The notes: generated by a model not told the origin, from the letters alone. Positions 9,020-18,387 are shown, counted from the first letter of the stretch. The stretch: DNA of 35,444 nucleotides from Eubacteriaceae bacterium (GCA_013335935.1 JAAXUP010000014.1:1-35444); one strand, 5' to 3'. A program made the numbers and translations.

Positions 9020-9036
9020 GATAAAAAACAAGTATA

Positions 9037-9064
9037 AACAATATAAAACAAATGTAATATTGTT
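9037..9064. promoter_or_regulatory. Inverted repeat, candidate operator for the second GRE operon
   Basis: AACAATAT (9037-9044) and ATATTGTT (9057-9064) are a perfect 8-bp inverted repeat with a 12-bp spacer, starting 18 bp downstream of the -10 box. That is a repressing position. A second small palindrome, CCTATA-TGT-TATAGG (9081-9095), follows. The DeoR protein encoded just upstream is the natural candidate to bind here, but this is inference. Confidence 0.45.
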
Positions 9065-9128
9065 ATTCATTCTAGTGATCCCTATATGTTATAGGAATAA
9101 TATTAAATGAGCGAGGTGCACTACTGTT

Positions 9129-11480
9129 ATGGAATTGAATTTGACAAATCGAGTGAGTACATTAAAAAACAAAATGCTGGAAGAAGAAAGATATTTATCT
9201 ATCGAGCAGGCTCAAATAATCACTCAAATATACAAAGAAAACGAAGAAAAATCGGTTGCATTGAAAAGAGCACTTTCACTCAAGGCTACATTAGAGAACT
9301 TAGAGATCGATATTCAAAATGAAGAATTGATCGTCGGAAACAGAACGAAAGGGGTAAGGGGAGGAGTAGTATTCCCCGAAAGTGGGATAGGCTGGATCCA
9401 TAAAGAAATCGAGACCATACAAAACCGTCCTCAGGATAAATTCAATGTCCATCCGGAAGATATTCACATTTTCAGAAAATCAATTGAACCTTACTGGAGA
9501 GAGATTTCTCTTGAAGCAGCTATTAAAAAACGATATGGAACTGAAATATCGGAAATAGAAAAAGTGGTCAAAATCAACCAAAAGGACCATGCACAGGGTC
9601 ATATTTGTCCAAACTGCGAGAAATGGCTGAAATTTGGACCTAGCGGAATTTTAGCTGAAGCGAAAATGAAAATAAAAAATGCATCTAAAGAGAAAAAGGA
9701 GTTCTATGAGAGTGTGATCATCGTTATGGAAGGTGTTCAGACCTTCATGCTGAGGTACAGGGACCTGCTCTATGAAAGATCATTAGCGGAATCTGATGAA
9801 GCGCTCAAAAGCAGTATGAAAAAATTGGCTGAAATATGTGAAAAACTATCATTTAGCAAGCCGGAATCATTCCATGAAGCTGTGCAATCGATTTGGTTCC
9901 TATTTGTTGTACTTCAAATGGAATCAAATGCATCTTCGTTTTCTCCAGGAAGAATGGATCAATATCTTCATCAGTATTACAAGAATGATATGGAAAATGG
10001 GAATTTAACCAAACAAGAAGCTCTGGAAATTATCGAATGTGTCTGCATTAAATTTAATCAGATAGTTTATATGAGAAATTCACATAGTGCAAAATTCTTT
10101 GCTGGATTTCCAATTGGTTTTAATATTGTCATTGGAGGTCAGGATGAAAAAGGAAATGACGCCACAAATGAGCTGTCATATTTGTTTTTGACAGGACAGA
10201 AACATCTATTGTTGCCTCAGCCAAATTTGTCAGTAAGGTTGCATAACAATACTCCAGGAGAATTTCTGAAAGAGTGTGTAAGAGTTGTTGCGTTGGGGAA
10301 CGGGATGCCCCAATTTTTCAATGATCAGTCTGTAATGCCGGCACTTCGTGAATTGAATATTGAAGAGAATGATGTTAAAGACTATGCTGTTGTTGGTTGT
10401 GTAGAAATAACAACTCAGGGCAATAACCTTGGGTGGAGCGATGCAGCAATGTTCAATTTGAACAAGGTGCTTGAACTCACTTTAAATCATGGCAAGTGTC
10501 TGATCACAGGGAAGCAAATGGCACCTGACCAGGGAAGTCTGTCAGAATTTGAAACATATGAAGACTTGGAGAAGGCTTTCGAAAGTAATATCAAATATTT
10601 TATAGGGGAAATGATATCAAGTTGTGAAGTCGTCGAAAAGGCACACATGGATTTACTGCCATCTCCGTTCTTGTCTGCTGTCGTTGATGATTGCATGGAA
10701 AAAGGTATTGATATTACATGCGGCGGCGCTAAATATAACCTTTCTGGAATCCAAATGATACAGGTTGCAAATCTTGCGGACAGTCTGGGGGCTATCAAAT
10801 CCTTGGTATTTGACAGAAACAAAATCAGTAGATTCGATATGCTTAATGCACTTCAAAATAATTATGAAGGTAACGAACTTATGAGGGCAATCATATTGAA
10901 TAAAAGCCCTAAGTATGGAAATGACGTAAAATGGATCGACGAGATCGGGGCTAAATGGGCTGAGATATTCAAATCTGAGTTGTCAAACTATAAAAATTAC
11001 AGAGGCGGGAAATACCATACCGGAATGTATACGGTATCGGCTCATGTCCCTATGGGTGAAAATGTGGGAGCCTCGCCAGACGGAAGATACGCGATGTCTC
11101 CCCTTGCAGATGGTGGGATGTCACCGGTTTATGGCAGGGATACGTCGGGGCCAACTGCCGTTTTAAAATCAGTTGCCAGACTGGATAACAACCTGACAAG
11201 CAATGGCGGACTTCTGAACATGAAATTCTTACCGGAATTTTTTAGCAACGAATCAGGTATCGATAAATTTTCCATGTTTCTCAGAGCATTTGTCGATCTG
11301 GAAATTCCACACATACAGTTTAATGTTATAAGAAAAGAAGATTTGATAGCAGCAAAGAAGGATCCGGAAAACTACCGGGGACTTACTGTGCGTGTGGCAG
11401 GTTACACTGCATATTTTACTGAACTAGCGGATGAACTTCAAAATGAGATCATAGCGAGAACTAGCTACGGTGATTTATAG
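9129..11480 (+). CDS. Glycyl radical enzyme, distantly PflD-like, substrate unknown
   Basis: A 783-residue GRE with thiyl cysteine Cys424 and Glu426 in GCVEI, and glycyl radical Gly758 in VRVAGYTAYF. The GCVE signature places it among dehydratase/lyase-type GREs, not pyruvate formate-lyase. Segments such as YTVSAHVPMG, DGRYAMSPLADGGMSP and GPTAVLKSVARLDN resemble E. coli PflD from memory, and PflD has been reported to open 1,5-anhydromannitol-6-phosphate. The loop after the catalytic cysteine (TTQGNNLGWSDAAMFNLNK) differs from what I recall for PflD, so the substrate may differ. The start is ATG 9129 after GAGGTG. The activase gene begins at the very next base, so the two are co-translated. 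The fructose-family PTS downstream suggests a phosphorylated substrate. Confidence 0.85.
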   Translation: MELNLTNRVSTLKNKMLEEERYLSIEQAQIITQIYKENEEKSVALKRALSLKATLENLEIDIQNEELIVGNRTKGVRGGVVFPESGIGWIHKEIETIQNRPQDKFNVHPEDIHIFRKSIEPYWREISLEAAIKKRYGTEISEIEKVVKINQKDHAQGHICPNCEKWLKFGPSGILAEAKMKIKNASKEKKEFYESVIIVMEGVQTFMLRYRDLLYERSLAESDEALKSSMKKLAEICEKLSFSKPESFHEAVQSIWFLFVVLQMESNASSFSPGRMDQYLHQYYKNDMENGNLTKQEALEIIECVCIKFNQIVYMRNSHSAKFFAGFPIGFNIVIGGQDEKGNDATNELSYLFLTGQKHLLLPQPNLSVRLHNNTPGEFLKECVRVVALGNGMPQFFNDQSVMPALRELNIEENDVKDYAVVGCVEITTQGNNLGWSDAAMFNLNKVLELTLNHGKCLITGKQMAPDQGSLSEFETYEDLEKAFESNIKYFIGEMISSCEVVEKAHMDLLPSPFLSAVVDDCMEKGIDITCGGAKYNLSGIQMIQVANLADSLGAIKSLVFDRNKISRFDMLNALQNNYEGNELMRAIILNKSPKYGNDVKWIDEIGAKWAEIFKSELSNYKNYRGGKYHTGMYTVSAHVPMGENVGASPDGRYAMSPLADGGMSPVYGRDTSGPTAVLKSVARLDNNLTSNGGLLNMKFLPEFFSNESGIDKFSMFLRAFVDLEIPHIQFNVIRKEDLIAAKKDPENYRGLTVRVAGYTAYFTELADELQNEIIARTSYGDL

Positions 11481-12392
11481 ATGAAAAAAGCAAGAATATT
11501 TGATATCAGGCGATTTTCTACTCATGACGGGAGCGGGATTCGAACAACGGTTTTCATGAAAGGATGTCCTTTGGATTGTATATGGTGTCATAATCCAGAA
11601 GGAATATCAAGGAATATAAATTTGTTATATTTCAAAAACAAGTGTATGAACTGTCATATCTGCATAGAAAAATGTCCCCGAAAAGCATTGAGCTTAGGCA
11701 GGAACGGGATTTTAATTGATCAATCTGCATGTGATCTATGCGGAATCTGCACAGAAGAATGTCCAGGAAACGCCCTTAATATGGACTGTATGGAATTTAC
11801 TCTTGAGCAGGTTTTGGTGGAAGTTATGAATGATCAACCTTTTTTTAAATATGGCGGCGGGGTAACAATTACCGGTGGAGAGCCTTTGTTGCAAGCTGAT
11901 TTTGTTATTGAATTGTTTAAGGGACTAAAGAGGAAAGGCATTCATACCGCCGTAGAGACCAGCTTGTTTGGATCAAATGAGGATTTGAAAAAAATGTTGC
12001 CATACCTTGATGAAATATTTTGTGATCTCAAATTATTAAGTAGTGAGGATCATTTTAATTACACTGGCGTAAGCAATTTAATCATACTGGAAAACTTGGA
12101 AGCCATTCTTGTTTCTGAAGAAAAGACCAAGGTCATAGTTCGTACTCCGCTTATCCCAGATCATACGGCGAATGAAGAGAATATCACAAGGATATGCAGT
12201 TTTATCACCGGGATTTATCCGGATGTCCAATACGAATTATTAAATTATAATCCGTTAGCAAGTTCGAAATACCACCTGATTGGCAGAGAATATTGCTTTG
12301 AAGATAATCCGAAAATGTATAGTGTAGAAGAAATTGAATATTTCCGATCGGTGGCAATAAAAGCCGGAATCAAGAATATGATTGAGGATTGA
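11481..12392 (+). CDS. Radical-SAM glycyl radical enzyme activase
   Basis: A 303-residue activating enzyme with the SAM-cluster motif CPLDCIWC (Cys29, Cys33, Cys36; the CX3CX2C spacing of GRE activases). Two inserted ferredoxin-type 4Fe-4S sites follow (Cys55/58/61/65 and Cys84/87/90/94), as in PflC, HpdA and CutD but absent from PflA. GGEP-type residues appear in TITGGEPLLQ. It abstracts hydrogen from the radical glycine of its partner using reductively cleaved SAM. The ATG immediately follows the TAG of the GRE gene, so the pairing is secure. Confidence 0.93.
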   Translation: MKKARIFDIRRFSTHDGSGIRTTVFMKGCPLDCIWCHNPEGISRNINLLYFKNKCMNCHICIEKCPRKALSLGRNGILIDQSACDLCGICTEECPGNALNMDCMEFTLEQVLVEVMNDQPFFKYGGGVTITGGEPLLQADFVIELFKGLKRKGIHTAVETSLFGSNEDLKKMLPYLDEIFCDLKLLSSEDHFNYTGVSNLIILENLEAILVSEEKTKVIVRTPLIPDHTANEENITRICSFITGIYPDVQYELLNYNPLASSKYHLIGREYCFEDNPKMYSVEEIEYFRSVAIKAGIKNMIED

Positions 12393-12513
12393 TCGTAAAA
12401 GTTAGTTCAATTTTTCAACATTATTGCGGAAATGATTGTGAACACGGAGCTATTTATTCTTTTAACACAGGATGTTAACATAAAGGTAACAACAGATTGA
12501 AGGTGAGGTAATC

Positions 12514-14553
12514 TTGTTGGAAAGCCATAAAGAATTAAATCTCGAAATACTCAGTATGCTGATTGAATGCAAAGAACCGTTGACTGCTGAAGATATCGCC
12601 GGTAAGACTGGAAAATCATCACGTACGATAAGAACATATCTTAAGGAGATAGCAGAGATTCTTCAGGAAGATGGAATTGCCCTTGTAAGAAAGCCAAATG
12701 TAGGGATATATCTCCTTGCAGAAGAAAATGAAAGAAAATGCCTTAAAGATAAATATATCAGACGAGTAAACAAATGTGAAGTGTACGACTCCAAATACAG
12801 GAAAGATTATATCCTGGAAATCCTTCTTGTCAATAAATTCAAGTATACAATGCAGATGTTCGCCGATGATTTATACTGCTGTAAATCAACTATTGCAAAT
12901 GATTTTGAAGCTGTTGACGAATGGCTGACAAAGCATAAATTGAAACTCGTACGAAAGAAAAATCGAGGATTCTGGATTGAAGGAACCGAAATTGAATTTA
13001 GAAGTGCAATAATGGCATATCTAACAGAAACTGATAAAACAGATATTCCCGAATCGGATTTAAATCTAGAGGATGTTGATTTCAGACTGAGCATAACCAA
13101 CTTTAACAAACTAAGAGAATTCTTCCCGGATATTGATTTGATGGCAGTTCAAAATCTCATTTTAAAAGCAGAAGAAAATCTTGGGTCGTCTTTTGCTGAT
13201 CAGGCATTTATCAACCTGATCACTCACATTGCAATAACAATCAAACGAGTTAAAGAAAAACAAGAAATAATCATGCCTCAGGAATTCAATGAGAAATTTA
13301 AAAACACTGATATTTATCCTGTGGCAGAAATACTAGTTGAGGGTATTGAAAAAGCGTTTAAGGTAGAAATGCCTGAAGATGAAGTTTGCTATATCTGTCT
13401 ACACCTTCTGGGGTCGAAAATTCATGAAAATATAACCGACGATAATTGCCAGGATATTCTGGATATTCAAGATGAGTTTAATATAAAGATCGCCAAAGAA
13501 ATCATTGACATTACCGGAGAGGTGTTAAACATTGATCTTGGTCACGATGAAATACTCCTTGCCTCTTTAGTGCTTCATATACGACCAGTAATCGTGAGAC
13601 TAGAAAATGGCTTGAAATTGAACAATCCAATGCTTCAAACGATAAAAAATGAATATGGTAATATATTTTGTGCATCTTGGGTAGCTGGAACAATATTTGA
13701 AAATGAGTGTGGACTCATGATCAATGAAGATGAAGTTGCATATATTGCAATGCATATCGCAGCTGCGATTGAAAGATTAGACAAACGTGTAAAAACGATC
13801 GTTGTCTGCTCAAGCGGAATAGGTACAGCGCAGTGGATAAAGAGTAAATTAACTCGGAAATTCAGTAATCTGGAAATCATCAGAGTCCTCTCGGTTGATA
13901 AGCTTACCCCAAACATGATGGAATCATGTGATTTGATAATATCGACTGTGCCTTACAAAATCAATTCCAAAAAAGCGGTTTATATCAGTGCTCTTCTGAA
14001 TAATGAAGATATCGACAGAATCAAGGAAACAATCGGCGAGTTGGATATAAGGACAATCGATTATCTTACGGAAATTACAAGTACAATAGATCTTGAACTG
14101 ATTTCGGAAGATTATTGTTTTATTGAAAACGATATTAAAGATTATCATGAAATTATTAAGAAGTATGGGGAGTTTCTCATCCAGGATAATTATGCAAAGC
14201 AAGGGTACATTGAAAGTGTGCTTGAACGAGAAGTAGTATCGTCCACGTATTTAGGCAAAGGAATCTCAATACCTCACTCATCAATAGAGTATGTTAATAA
14301 GTCAAAAATTGCAGTAATTAAACTTGGAAATCCTATTATGGATAAACGTGACCCAATAGAAATAATATTTATGCTATGTCTCAAAATCGATGGGTACGGC
14401 ATAGCGACAAACATATTCACCGAATTCTATGGGATGATTGACAACGATGAATATATGAAGCAACTTAAATTTACAAATGACCCAAAAGAAATGAATAAAA
14501 TGCTAAGGAGATTTAATTATGGTAAAACAGGTCAAAGAGAACTTGATAAATGA
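12514..14553 (+). CDS. PRD-containing PTS-controlled transcriptional activator (BglG/MtlR type)
   Basis: A 679-residue multidomain regulator. It has an N-terminal HTH (AEDIAGKTGKSSRTIRTYLKEI), a Mga-like second HTH, PRD1 (His238 in LITHIAITIKR), PRD2 (LVLHIRP), an EIIB-like domain with Cys432 in VVCSSGIGTAQ, and a C-terminal fructose-type EIIA domain with His588 in ISIPHSS. Phosphorylation by HPr and by the cognate EIIB sets its activity. Start is TTG (12514, or TTG 12517) after GGTGAGG; no ATG is nearby. Its last 35 bases overlap the downstream IIA gene. It probably activates this PTS set and perhaps the upstream GRE operon. It binds DNA rather than RNA, as judged by the HTH domains. Confidence 0.9.
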   Translation: MLESHKELNLEILSMLIECKEPLTAEDIAGKTGKSSRTIRTYLKEIAEILQEDGIALVRKPNVGIYLLAEENERKCLKDKYIRRVNKCEVYDSKYRKDYILEILLVNKFKYTMQMFADDLYCCKSTIANDFEAVDEWLTKHKLKLVRKKNRGFWIEGTEIEFRSAIMAYLTETDKTDIPESDLNLEDVDFRLSITNFNKLREFFPDIDLMAVQNLILKAEENLGSSFADQAFINLITHIAITIKRVKEKQEIIMPQEFNEKFKNTDIYPVAEILVEGIEKAFKVEMPEDEVCYICLHLLGSKIHENITDDNCQDILDIQDEFNIKIAKEIIDITGEVLNIDLGHDEILLASLVLHIRPVIVRLENGLKLNNPMLQTIKNEYGNIFCASWVAGTIFENECGLMINEDEVAYIAMHIAAAIERLDKRVKTIVVCSSGIGTAQWIKSKLTRKFSNLEIIRVLSVDKLTPNMMESCDLIISTVPYKINSKKAVYISALLNNEDIDRIKETIGELDIRTIDYLTEITSTIDLELISEDYCFIENDIKDYHEIIKKYGEFLIQDNYAKQGYIESVLEREVVSSTYLGKGISIPHSSIEYVNKSKIAVIKLGNPIMDKRDPIEIIFMLCLKIDGYGIATNIFTEFYGMIDNDEYMKQLKFTNDPKEMNKMLRRFNYGKTGQRELDK

Positions 14554-14980
14554 GGAAATGATTTTTCCAGAGCAAGAATTTGCTACTAAATGTGAAATCA
14601 TTGAATTTCTCGGTAAAAAGATGAATGAACTTGGAAGACTGAACGATTATGATCAATATATTCAATCCGTTTATGATAGGGAAGAATGTTTTGCAACTTC
14701 CATAGGTTTTGGTATTGCAATACCACATGGTAAATCGGATAGTGTGAAAATACCATCTTTAGCTTTCATGAGTCTCAAGGATAAAATCGTATGGATTGAA
14801 GATGAAGAAGTCAATATGATTTTCCTAATTGCAGTGCCTAATAAAGCTGCAGGAAATTTTCATCTGAAGGTACTTGCTGAACTATCCAGAAAACTTATTG
14901 ATGAAGAATTCAGAACCCGAATTTTAGGGATGACTGATATTTCTGAGATATGTGAAATGCTTACATTCAACATTGATTAA
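14519..14980 (+). CDS. PTS fructose-family IIA component
   Basis: A 153-residue IIA protein of the fructose/mannitol family with phospho-histidine His70 in GIAIPHGKS. It accepts phosphate from HPr and passes it to the IIB protein encoded at 16095. The start codon follows AAGGAG and overlaps the end of the PRD activator gene, so the two are translationally coupled. The same domain also ends the activator, a duplication common in this regulator class. Confidence 0.9.
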   Translation: MVKQVKENLINEEMIFPEQEFATKCEIIEFLGKKMNELGRLNDYDQYIQSVYDREECFATSIGFGIAIPHGKSDSVKIPSLAFMSLKDKIVWIEDEEVNMIFLIAVPNKAAGNFHLKVLAELSRKLIDEEFRTRILGMTDISEICEMLTFNID

Positions 14981-15002
14981 ATATAAAAAAGGAGGATTTT
15001 CA

Positions 15003-16061
15003 ATGAATGAATTAATGGAAATTTTAAAAGACACAAGGAAACATCTCATGACTGGGGTATCACACATGATACCGATTGTAGTAGCTGGGGGTGTTCTGAT
15101 CGCTTTGTCAGTAGCGTTTTCTGGCTCGCCAGCAGTTCCGGCAGATGGAACATTTCTAAGAGGAATATTTAATATTGGTGCAGCAGGTTTTTCACTGATG
15201 GTACCCTTTCTTGCAGCGTACATCGCATATTCGATTGCTGACAGGCCAGGACTAGCACCAGGCGCAATTGGTGGGGTGCTATGTAATCAAATTGGGGCAG
15301 GATTTTTAGGTGGACTTATCGTAGGTATAATTGCAGGAATTATAGCGTACTACTTAAAGAAGATTAAAGTGCCTACAACGATAAAACCTGTTATGCCAAT
15401 ATTCGTAATACCACTTGTTACATCTTTGTTGGTAGGAGCTTTAGTAACTTGGGTAATCGGAACTCCGATTTCATCTATGATGTCCGGCCTTACTGCCTGG
15501 CTTGTGGCTTTAAACACAGGCAATAAAATTTTGCTTGGAGCAATTATTGGAGCAATGTGCGCTTTTGATATGGGAGGTCCGGTTGGAAAAGTAGCATACA
15601 CATTTGGTGTTGGACTTTTAGCATCTGGAGTGACCACTGTTATGGGAGCAGTAGGTGTTGGAGTTTGTATCCCGCCTTTAGGAATGGCACTTGCTACGTT
15701 TTTAGCACCTAAGAAATATACAATGGCAGAGAAAGAAAATGGGAAAGCAGCGCTAATTATGGGTACAATAGCAATATCAGAAGGTGCAATACCATTTGCA
15801 GCAATGGATCCAATTAGAGTAATCCCATCCATGATGCTTGGTGGTTCAATCGGTTCTGCACTTGCAATGATGTTTGGCGCTACTGATGCTGCTCCTTGGG
15901 GTGGGTTGATCGTCTTGCCAGTAGTTGGTAATCCTATTGGATACTTGTTAGCGATAGCAGTGGGTGTCGTGATAACAGCAGTAACAGTCAATCTATTGAA
16001 ACCTGTTGTAACAGAAGATACAGATGCAGAACTTGAAATGGAGTCAATGGAATTGAGTTAA
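15003..16061 (+). CDS. PTS fructose-family IIC permease
   Basis: A 352-residue polytopic membrane permease of the fructose family, with the signature segments DMGGPVGKVAYTFG and AISEGAIPFAAMDP that line the sugar path. Start at ATG 15003 after AAAGGAGG; a longer frame begins 51 bp upstream but lacks a ribosome-binding site. IIC as a separate protein with separate IIA and IIB resembles the frwC/frwB arrangement beside pflDC in E. coli. It probably imports a hexitol, anhydrohexitol or ketose as its phosphate; the exact cargo is unknown. Confidence 0.92.
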   Translation: MNELMEILKDTRKHLMTGVSHMIPIVVAGGVLIALSVAFSGSPAVPADGTFLRGIFNIGAAGFSLMVPFLAAYIAYSIADRPGLAPGAIGGVLCNQIGAGFLGGLIVGIIAGIIAYYLKKIKVPTTIKPVMPIFVIPLVTSLLVGALVTWVIGTPISSMMSGLTAWLVALNTGNKILLGAIIGAMCAFDMGGPVGKVAYTFGVGLLASGVTTVMGAVGVGVCIPPLGMALATFLAPKKYTMAEKENGKAALIMGTIAISEGAIPFAAMDPIRVIPSMMLGGSIGSALAMMFGATDAAPWGGLIVLPVVGNPIGYLLAIAVGVVITAVTVNLLKPVVTEDTDAELEMESMELS

Positions 16062-16094
16062 TCGTTAAGCAAATTAGAAAGGAGTGAAAGGTAC

Positions 16095-16406
16095 ATGAAA
16101 ATCGTAGCCGTTTGTGCTTGTCCTTCAGGTGTTGCTCATACTTATTTAGCAGCGGCTTCCCTAAAAGATGCTGCAAAAAAAAATGGTTTTGATATAAATG
16201 TTGAGACACAGGGTGCCATTGGAATCGAAAATCCTATAAAACAGACCGAAGTTGATGCAGCAGATTGTGTGATCATTACAAATGATACTGGTTTAAAAAA
16301 TATGTATAGGTTCAATGGTAAAAAAATATATGCAATAAAAGCTAGTGAAGCTATTAAAAAAGCAGACATCATAATGAAAAAAATCAAAGATGAAATAACA
16401 GTGTAG
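16095..16406 (+). CDS. PTS fructose-family IIB component
   Basis: A 103-residue IIB protein with active-site Cys9 in CPSGVAHTYLAA, the classic fructose-IIB phosphocysteine loop. It is the last gene of the second PTS set, preceded by AAAGGAGTG, and ended by a hairpin about 80 bp downstream. It hands phosphate to the sugar on IIC. Family assignment is firm. Confidence 0.93.
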   Translation: MKIVAVCACPSGVAHTYLAAASLKDAAKKNGFDINVETQGAIGIENPIKQTEVDAADCVIITNDTGLKNMYRFNGKKIYAIKASEAIKKADIIMKKIKDEITV

Positions 16407-16488
16407 TTAAGTTAGGTCTTTGTTAGACAATTACAAATCTCTAATCTTAGCTTTGGAGTTAATACATTTATAAACATTGTGTTAGCTT

Positions 16489-16540
16489 AACCTCTATACT
16501 TATGATATAACTATCTTAAATATAGAGGTTATTATTTATT
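16489..16540 (+). terminator. Terminator of the second PTS operon
   Basis: AACCTCTATA (16489-16498) and TATAGAGGTT (16521-16530) form a perfect 10-bp stem with a 22-base loop, followed by ATTATTTATTT. The stem is AT-rich and the tract is broken, so termination may be moderate. Confidence 0.6.
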
Positions 16541-17090
16541 TAAGGTAGGGGGTACAAGGGGGTGCAAATCTCAATCCATAAGCATATTCCGCGTATTAGT
16601 ATCATCATATTGCCCAAACACATGTTGAGACAGTCGTGCTGATAGAGTGCCGAAAGCCATGATATACAGCGGTTGTAGCGTTTTAGGTAACTGAATAGTG
16701 ATCCCGAAATTCCTATTTTTTGTGATGAAAACAGTTGTTTTGCTTAGGGGGGTCGCACTTTTTCGCGAATATAAACAAATGCGCGGAATTCATAGGATTT
16801 CGCGTAATGGTTATGAATTAACCCAAAAGGCAACGATGTGTTTCCATAGTTGGGACAGCATGAAAGTGAATCCTTAACGGCTAACGTCTGCTTAGGTCTG
16901 CAGTTCCGTTACCAGCAAGGAAAAGTAGAGGTCAACCATAACTAGCGAGTTGGCTTATTATGCAAATGAATTTATATACAAAAAATGGGTATATAATTAA
17001 TAATTAGTAAGTCACGGTCATTAATAAAACAAGTTCAGCTTGGAAAGAGTTAACGAAAATCTCGATGAAGTATTTCACGCTATATAGGTT
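16541..17090. other. Non-coding stretch, possible mobile-element debris
   Basis: About 550 bp with no plausible coding frame and higher GC than its surroundings in places. It contains G runs (16548-16563, 16747-16752). An imperfect inverted pair is present, CGAAATTCCTAT (16705-16716) against ATAGGATTTCG (16792-16802), near several TTCGCG/GCGCG motifs. This looks like the leftover end of an insertion element, but I cannot assign a family. Confidence 0.35.
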
Positions 17091-17117
17091 CAAATGGAAA
17101 TGTTGGGAAGTGATGAA

Positions 17118-18371
17118 ATGCAAAAGGTTGAAAAAATTAAAGTCGGAATCGGATTTGCGACTGGGCGGAAGAGTTTTCAAAAGGTATTAAAGTCATACGT
17201 GCATGGGTTGAATCAGAGTAGTTTTGTGAAAAACAATAAAATTGGTTTTAATCTTATTGTCGCATATGATCTTACATATAATAAAACCAAAGCTACAGAT
17301 TACACTAAAATCTCATCGGAAATAGTTGAACAGATTAATAGCAGCAGATTTATTACAAAGATTTCCATAAAGGATGAAATTGACTTTCTAGTTCAAGAAA
17401 CCATTGTTAGCGAGGATGAAGCTCACATGATCTTTGGAAAAGGCTATGCGGCAAGGCGAAATGCGGTGCTCTATAACGCTATAAAGTACAAAATGGATTA
17501 CCTGATTTTTCTTGATGATGACGAATATCCAGTAGCAGTAACTAAAACACATAAAAACGCAGTTTGGGGTGGGCAAAATGTTTTAACCTCTCATCTTAAA
17601 AATATTACCCAGGCTGACATCACCAACGGACATCACTGCGGTTACATATCACCTATTCCATTTCTTGAATTTAGTGATAAAATGACTGAAACAGATTTTC
17701 GATCTTTCATTGAAGCGATAAGCAATGACATCCTAAACTGGGATAATATCAAGGCCGTTATGGAACGTGGTGGAGTAACATATGCCGATACTAAAATACT
17801 GACCACTGATGATGCAATAGAGGTACAGGAAATAAATCGTGCCAAATTTATATCGGGTGCTAATCTATGTATTAATCTTACTGAGCCCAAACGAGTTTTC
17901 CCATTTTACAATCCACCAGGAGCTAGAGGAGAGGATACTTTTTTAAGTACATGCTTAAGTGAACGTAAAGTTCTGCGTGTGCCATGCTATACATTCCATG
18001 ATGGATTTTCTACTTATAATCAACTTCTGGAGGGTGTTCTCCCGATACGACTGAAGTTTATCAAAGCCGATAGTGAAAAGATTACCACACGCTTCTACAG
18101 AGCCTGCTTAGGCTGGATCCGATATAAACCACTCCTGCTCTATATCACACAGCCAGAGTGTTACGAGGAAAAGATTAAAATAATGAGGGAACAGCTTAAC
18201 CGGACATTACCTAAAATCTGTTCGTATTTCGGACAAGCTGAATTTATGAATGTTTTAGCTGAATTGGAAAAGTACCATAAAAGAGTTGAAAAACATCATG
18301 ATGAATTCCTTGAAACAAAACGTATTTGGGCAAATATCATGGAATTCTATGCAAATAATTTGAGTATATAG
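17118..18371 (+). CDS. GT-A-like glycosyltransferase of unknown role
   Basis: A soluble protein of 417 residues from ATG 17118, which has GGGAAG seven bases upstream; an in-frame ATG at 17094 would add eight residues. Features consistent with a GT-A glycosyltransferase are an N-terminal 'GFATGR' beta-alpha start, a DXD-like cluster LIFLDDDEYP, a GHHCGYISP segment, FISGANLCINL, and a later GARGEDTFLS with RVPCYTFHDGF, which could supply the catalytic acid and a metal-binding histidine. There are no membrane helices or signal peptide. It stands alone between apparent mobile-element debris and an IS110 element, with its own terminator, so it may be a transferred cargo gene. The family call is moderate and no substrate can be proposed. 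Confidence 0.55.
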   Translation: MQKVEKIKVGIGFATGRKSFQKVLKSYVHGLNQSSFVKNNKIGFNLIVAYDLTYNKTKATDYTKISSEIVEQINSSRFITKISIKDEIDFLVQETIVSEDEAHMIFGKGYAARRNAVLYNAIKYKMDYLIFLDDDEYPVAVTKTHKNAVWGGQNVLTSHLKNITQADITNGHHCGYISPIPFLEFSDKMTETDFRSFIEAISNDILNWDNIKAVMERGGVTYADTKILTTDDAIEVQEINRAKFISGANLCINLTEPKRVFPFYNPPGARGEDTFLSTCLSERKVLRVPCYTFHDGFSTYNQLLEGVLPIRLKFIKADSEKITTRFYRACLGWIRYKPLLLYITQPECYEEKIKIMREQLNRTLPKICSYFGQAEFMNVLAELEKYHKRVEKHHDEFLETKRIWANIMEFYANNLSI

Positions 18372-18387
18372 CTGATTAATAAATATG

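Noticed and set aside
9107-9322. 71-codon frame overlapping the start of the second GRE
   Set aside because: It overlaps the well-supported GRE in another frame and has no recognisable composition.
15350-15991. 213-codon antisense frame opposite the PTS IIC gene
   Set aside because: It is the shadow of a strongly biased membrane protein gene; the Pro/Thr/Ile-rich translation is typical of antisense to hydrophobic codons.
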